Assembly: GCF_000802235.1 (NCBI RefSeq)
Contig: NZ_JTDL01000001.1
Span: 1-33,577 of the forward strand
Direction: 5' to 3'
Origin: Sinomonas humi
Lineage (GTDB): Bacteria > Actinomycetota > Actinomycetes > Actinomycetales > Micrococcaceae
DNA length: 33,577 bases
The notes beneath the pieces were generated by a model that saw only the letters and a program-made list of their open reading frames with translations, had not been told where the DNA came from and ran no database searches. Position 1 is the first letter of the stretch. Every line of letters begins with the position of its first letter. The position numbers were made by a program, and so were the translations under genes. Below are positions 32,660 through 33,577 of the stretch, one piece after another.

Positions 32660-33577
32660 ATGCAGCAACTCGCGAACCGGCTCGAACGGCTGGGCACTGA
32701 AACTGCCTTCAGCGTCGCACAAGCCGCGGCGGCGTGGAAGGCTCAGGGGAACCGGGTGTACCCCTTCCACCTCGGGGACATCAACATCCCGACGGCCCCG
32801 CACATCATCGAGGCCATGAACCGGGCGATCGCGGATGGGTACACGGGCTACTGCCCGGGCCCGGGGATCCCGCAGCTGCGCGAAGCCCTCGCGGAGGACC
32901 TCGGATCGCGTCGTGGCATCGAATTCTCTCCGGACAACGTCGTGGTGATGACGGGCGGCAAGCCGGTCATCACCAAGTTCCTGCAGGCGGTCATGAACCC
33001 CGGCCAGGAGGTGCTCTACCCGAATCCCGGCTTCCCGATCTACGAATCGCAGATCGAGTACCTCGGCGGAACGGCAGTGCCGTACCGCTACCTGCCCACG
33101 AGCGAGGGCTTCGCCATCGATCTCGACCAGGTGCGCGCCTCGATCACCCCAAACACGGTCGCGATCATCTACAACGACCTGCAGAACCCGATCTCGGCCG
33201 AGTCGACGGCGGCCGAGCGCGAGGCGGTCGCTCAGCTCGCGCTGGAGCACGATCTCTGGGTGCTCTCGGACGAGGCTTACTTCGAGACGCGCTACGAGGG
33301 TGTCTCGAGCTCGATCGCATCGCTCCCCGGCATGGCGGAGCGCACGGTTATCCTCTACACGTTCAGCAAGAAGTTCGCGATGACGGGCTCCCGCCTCGGC
33401 TGCGCGGTCGCCCCGCCCGAAATCGCCAAAGTGCTCAGCACGCTCAACACCAATGACGAGTCGTGCACGACCCACTACGTGCAGTGGGGCGGCATCGAAG
33501 CACTCCGCGGCCCCCAGGAACCCGTGCAGCAGATGCTGGACGTACTGCGCGAGCGCCGGGATGCCGCCTGCGGACTC
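32660..33577 (+). CDS. Class I/II aminotransferase, partial (3' end outside window)
   Basis: 306 codons are open to the window edge from ATG 32660; GAGGAG lies about 9 bp upstream. It is a PLP-dependent fold-type I enzyme: FHLGDINIPT, GYTGYCPGPGIPQLREALAEDL, TGGKPVITKFLQAVMNPGQEVLYPNPGFPIY, then VLSDEAYFETRY (the Asp that holds the PLP ring) and TFSKKFAMTGSRLG with the PLP lysine. N-D-L-Q-N-P-I-S replaces the more usual N-x-P-x-N-P-T-G. The length so far fits about 400 residues. The substrate amino acid is unknown. Confidence 0.92.
   Translation, partial: MQQLANRLERLGTETAFSVAQAAAAWKAQGNRVYPFHLGDINIPTAPHIIEAMNRAIADGYTGYCPGPGIPQLREALAEDLGSRRGIEFSPDNVVVMTGGKPVITKFLQAVMNPGQEVLYPNPGFPIYESQIEYLGGTAVPYRYLPTSEGFAIDLDQVRASITPNTVAIIYNDLQNPISAESTAAEREAVAQLALEHDLWVLSDEAYFETRYEGVSSSIASLPGMAERTVILYTFSKKFAMTGSRLGCAVAPPEIAKVLSTLNTNDESCTTHYVQWGGIEALRGPQEPVQQMLDVLRERRDAACGL

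Overview
This 33.6 kb window is high-GC, gene-dense DNA. It has frequent GTG starts, TAnnnT-type -10 boxes, a likely leaderless gene and an lhr-nei2 gene pair. Together these suggest an actinobacterium, most likely of the Arthrobacter/Sinomonas type (Micrococcaceae). The genus is an inference from gene content, not from a marker gene. I see no rRNA, tRNA or CRISPR array.

Layout. About 1-2,000 is a degraded, less GC-rich accessory patch. It holds the tail of an IS256-family transposase, a gene tail apparently cut by that element, a broken transglycosylase-like gene and a membrane-anchored DUF4190-like protein. About 2,160-6,265 (+) is a putative stress or metal cluster: an odd ORF with a hexanucleotide microsatellite, a small membrane protein, a stand-alone E2-type acyltransferase overlapping a P1B-type metal ATPase, and another small membrane protein. 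Three of these genes share a promoter/leader motif. On the minus strand, 6,305-7,480 is a beta-propeller lipoprotein. 7,560-9,842 (-) is a compact redox operon: small anchored protein, haem-binding ferric-reductase-like membrane protein, NuoF-like flavoprotein and ferredoxin.

10,121-19,369 is mixed core and accessory content: an NAD-binding epimerase, a GNAT acetyltransferase, a secreted GH3 hexosaminidase with LGFP repeats, a DUF1254/DUF1214 pair, an anion:cation-type MFS permease with a CRP/GlxR-like operator, a cation:proton antiporter, a short CDF-type exporter and a DUF4232 lipoprotein. 19,420-25,237 is the DNA repair pair Lhr helicase and Nei2 glycosylase, joined by an unusual chain of repeated mini-cistrons.

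25,247-31,319 is a coherent D-amino-acid utilisation locus. A YheO/DauR-like regulator is divergent from a five-gene operon: MHS transporter, RidA, D-serine-dehydratase-like PLP enzyme, N-acyl-D-amino-acid deacylase and rhodanese. The window ends with a patatin-like protein and a partial class I/II aminotransferase.

The most unusual structures are non-coding or junctional: a 19-bp-period inverted repeat array between convergent genes (11,120-11,384), the 28-bp repeat that makes three overlapping mini-ORFs between lhr and nei2 (24,323-24,414), and a 70-bp nested palindrome between divergent genes (9,936-10,005).
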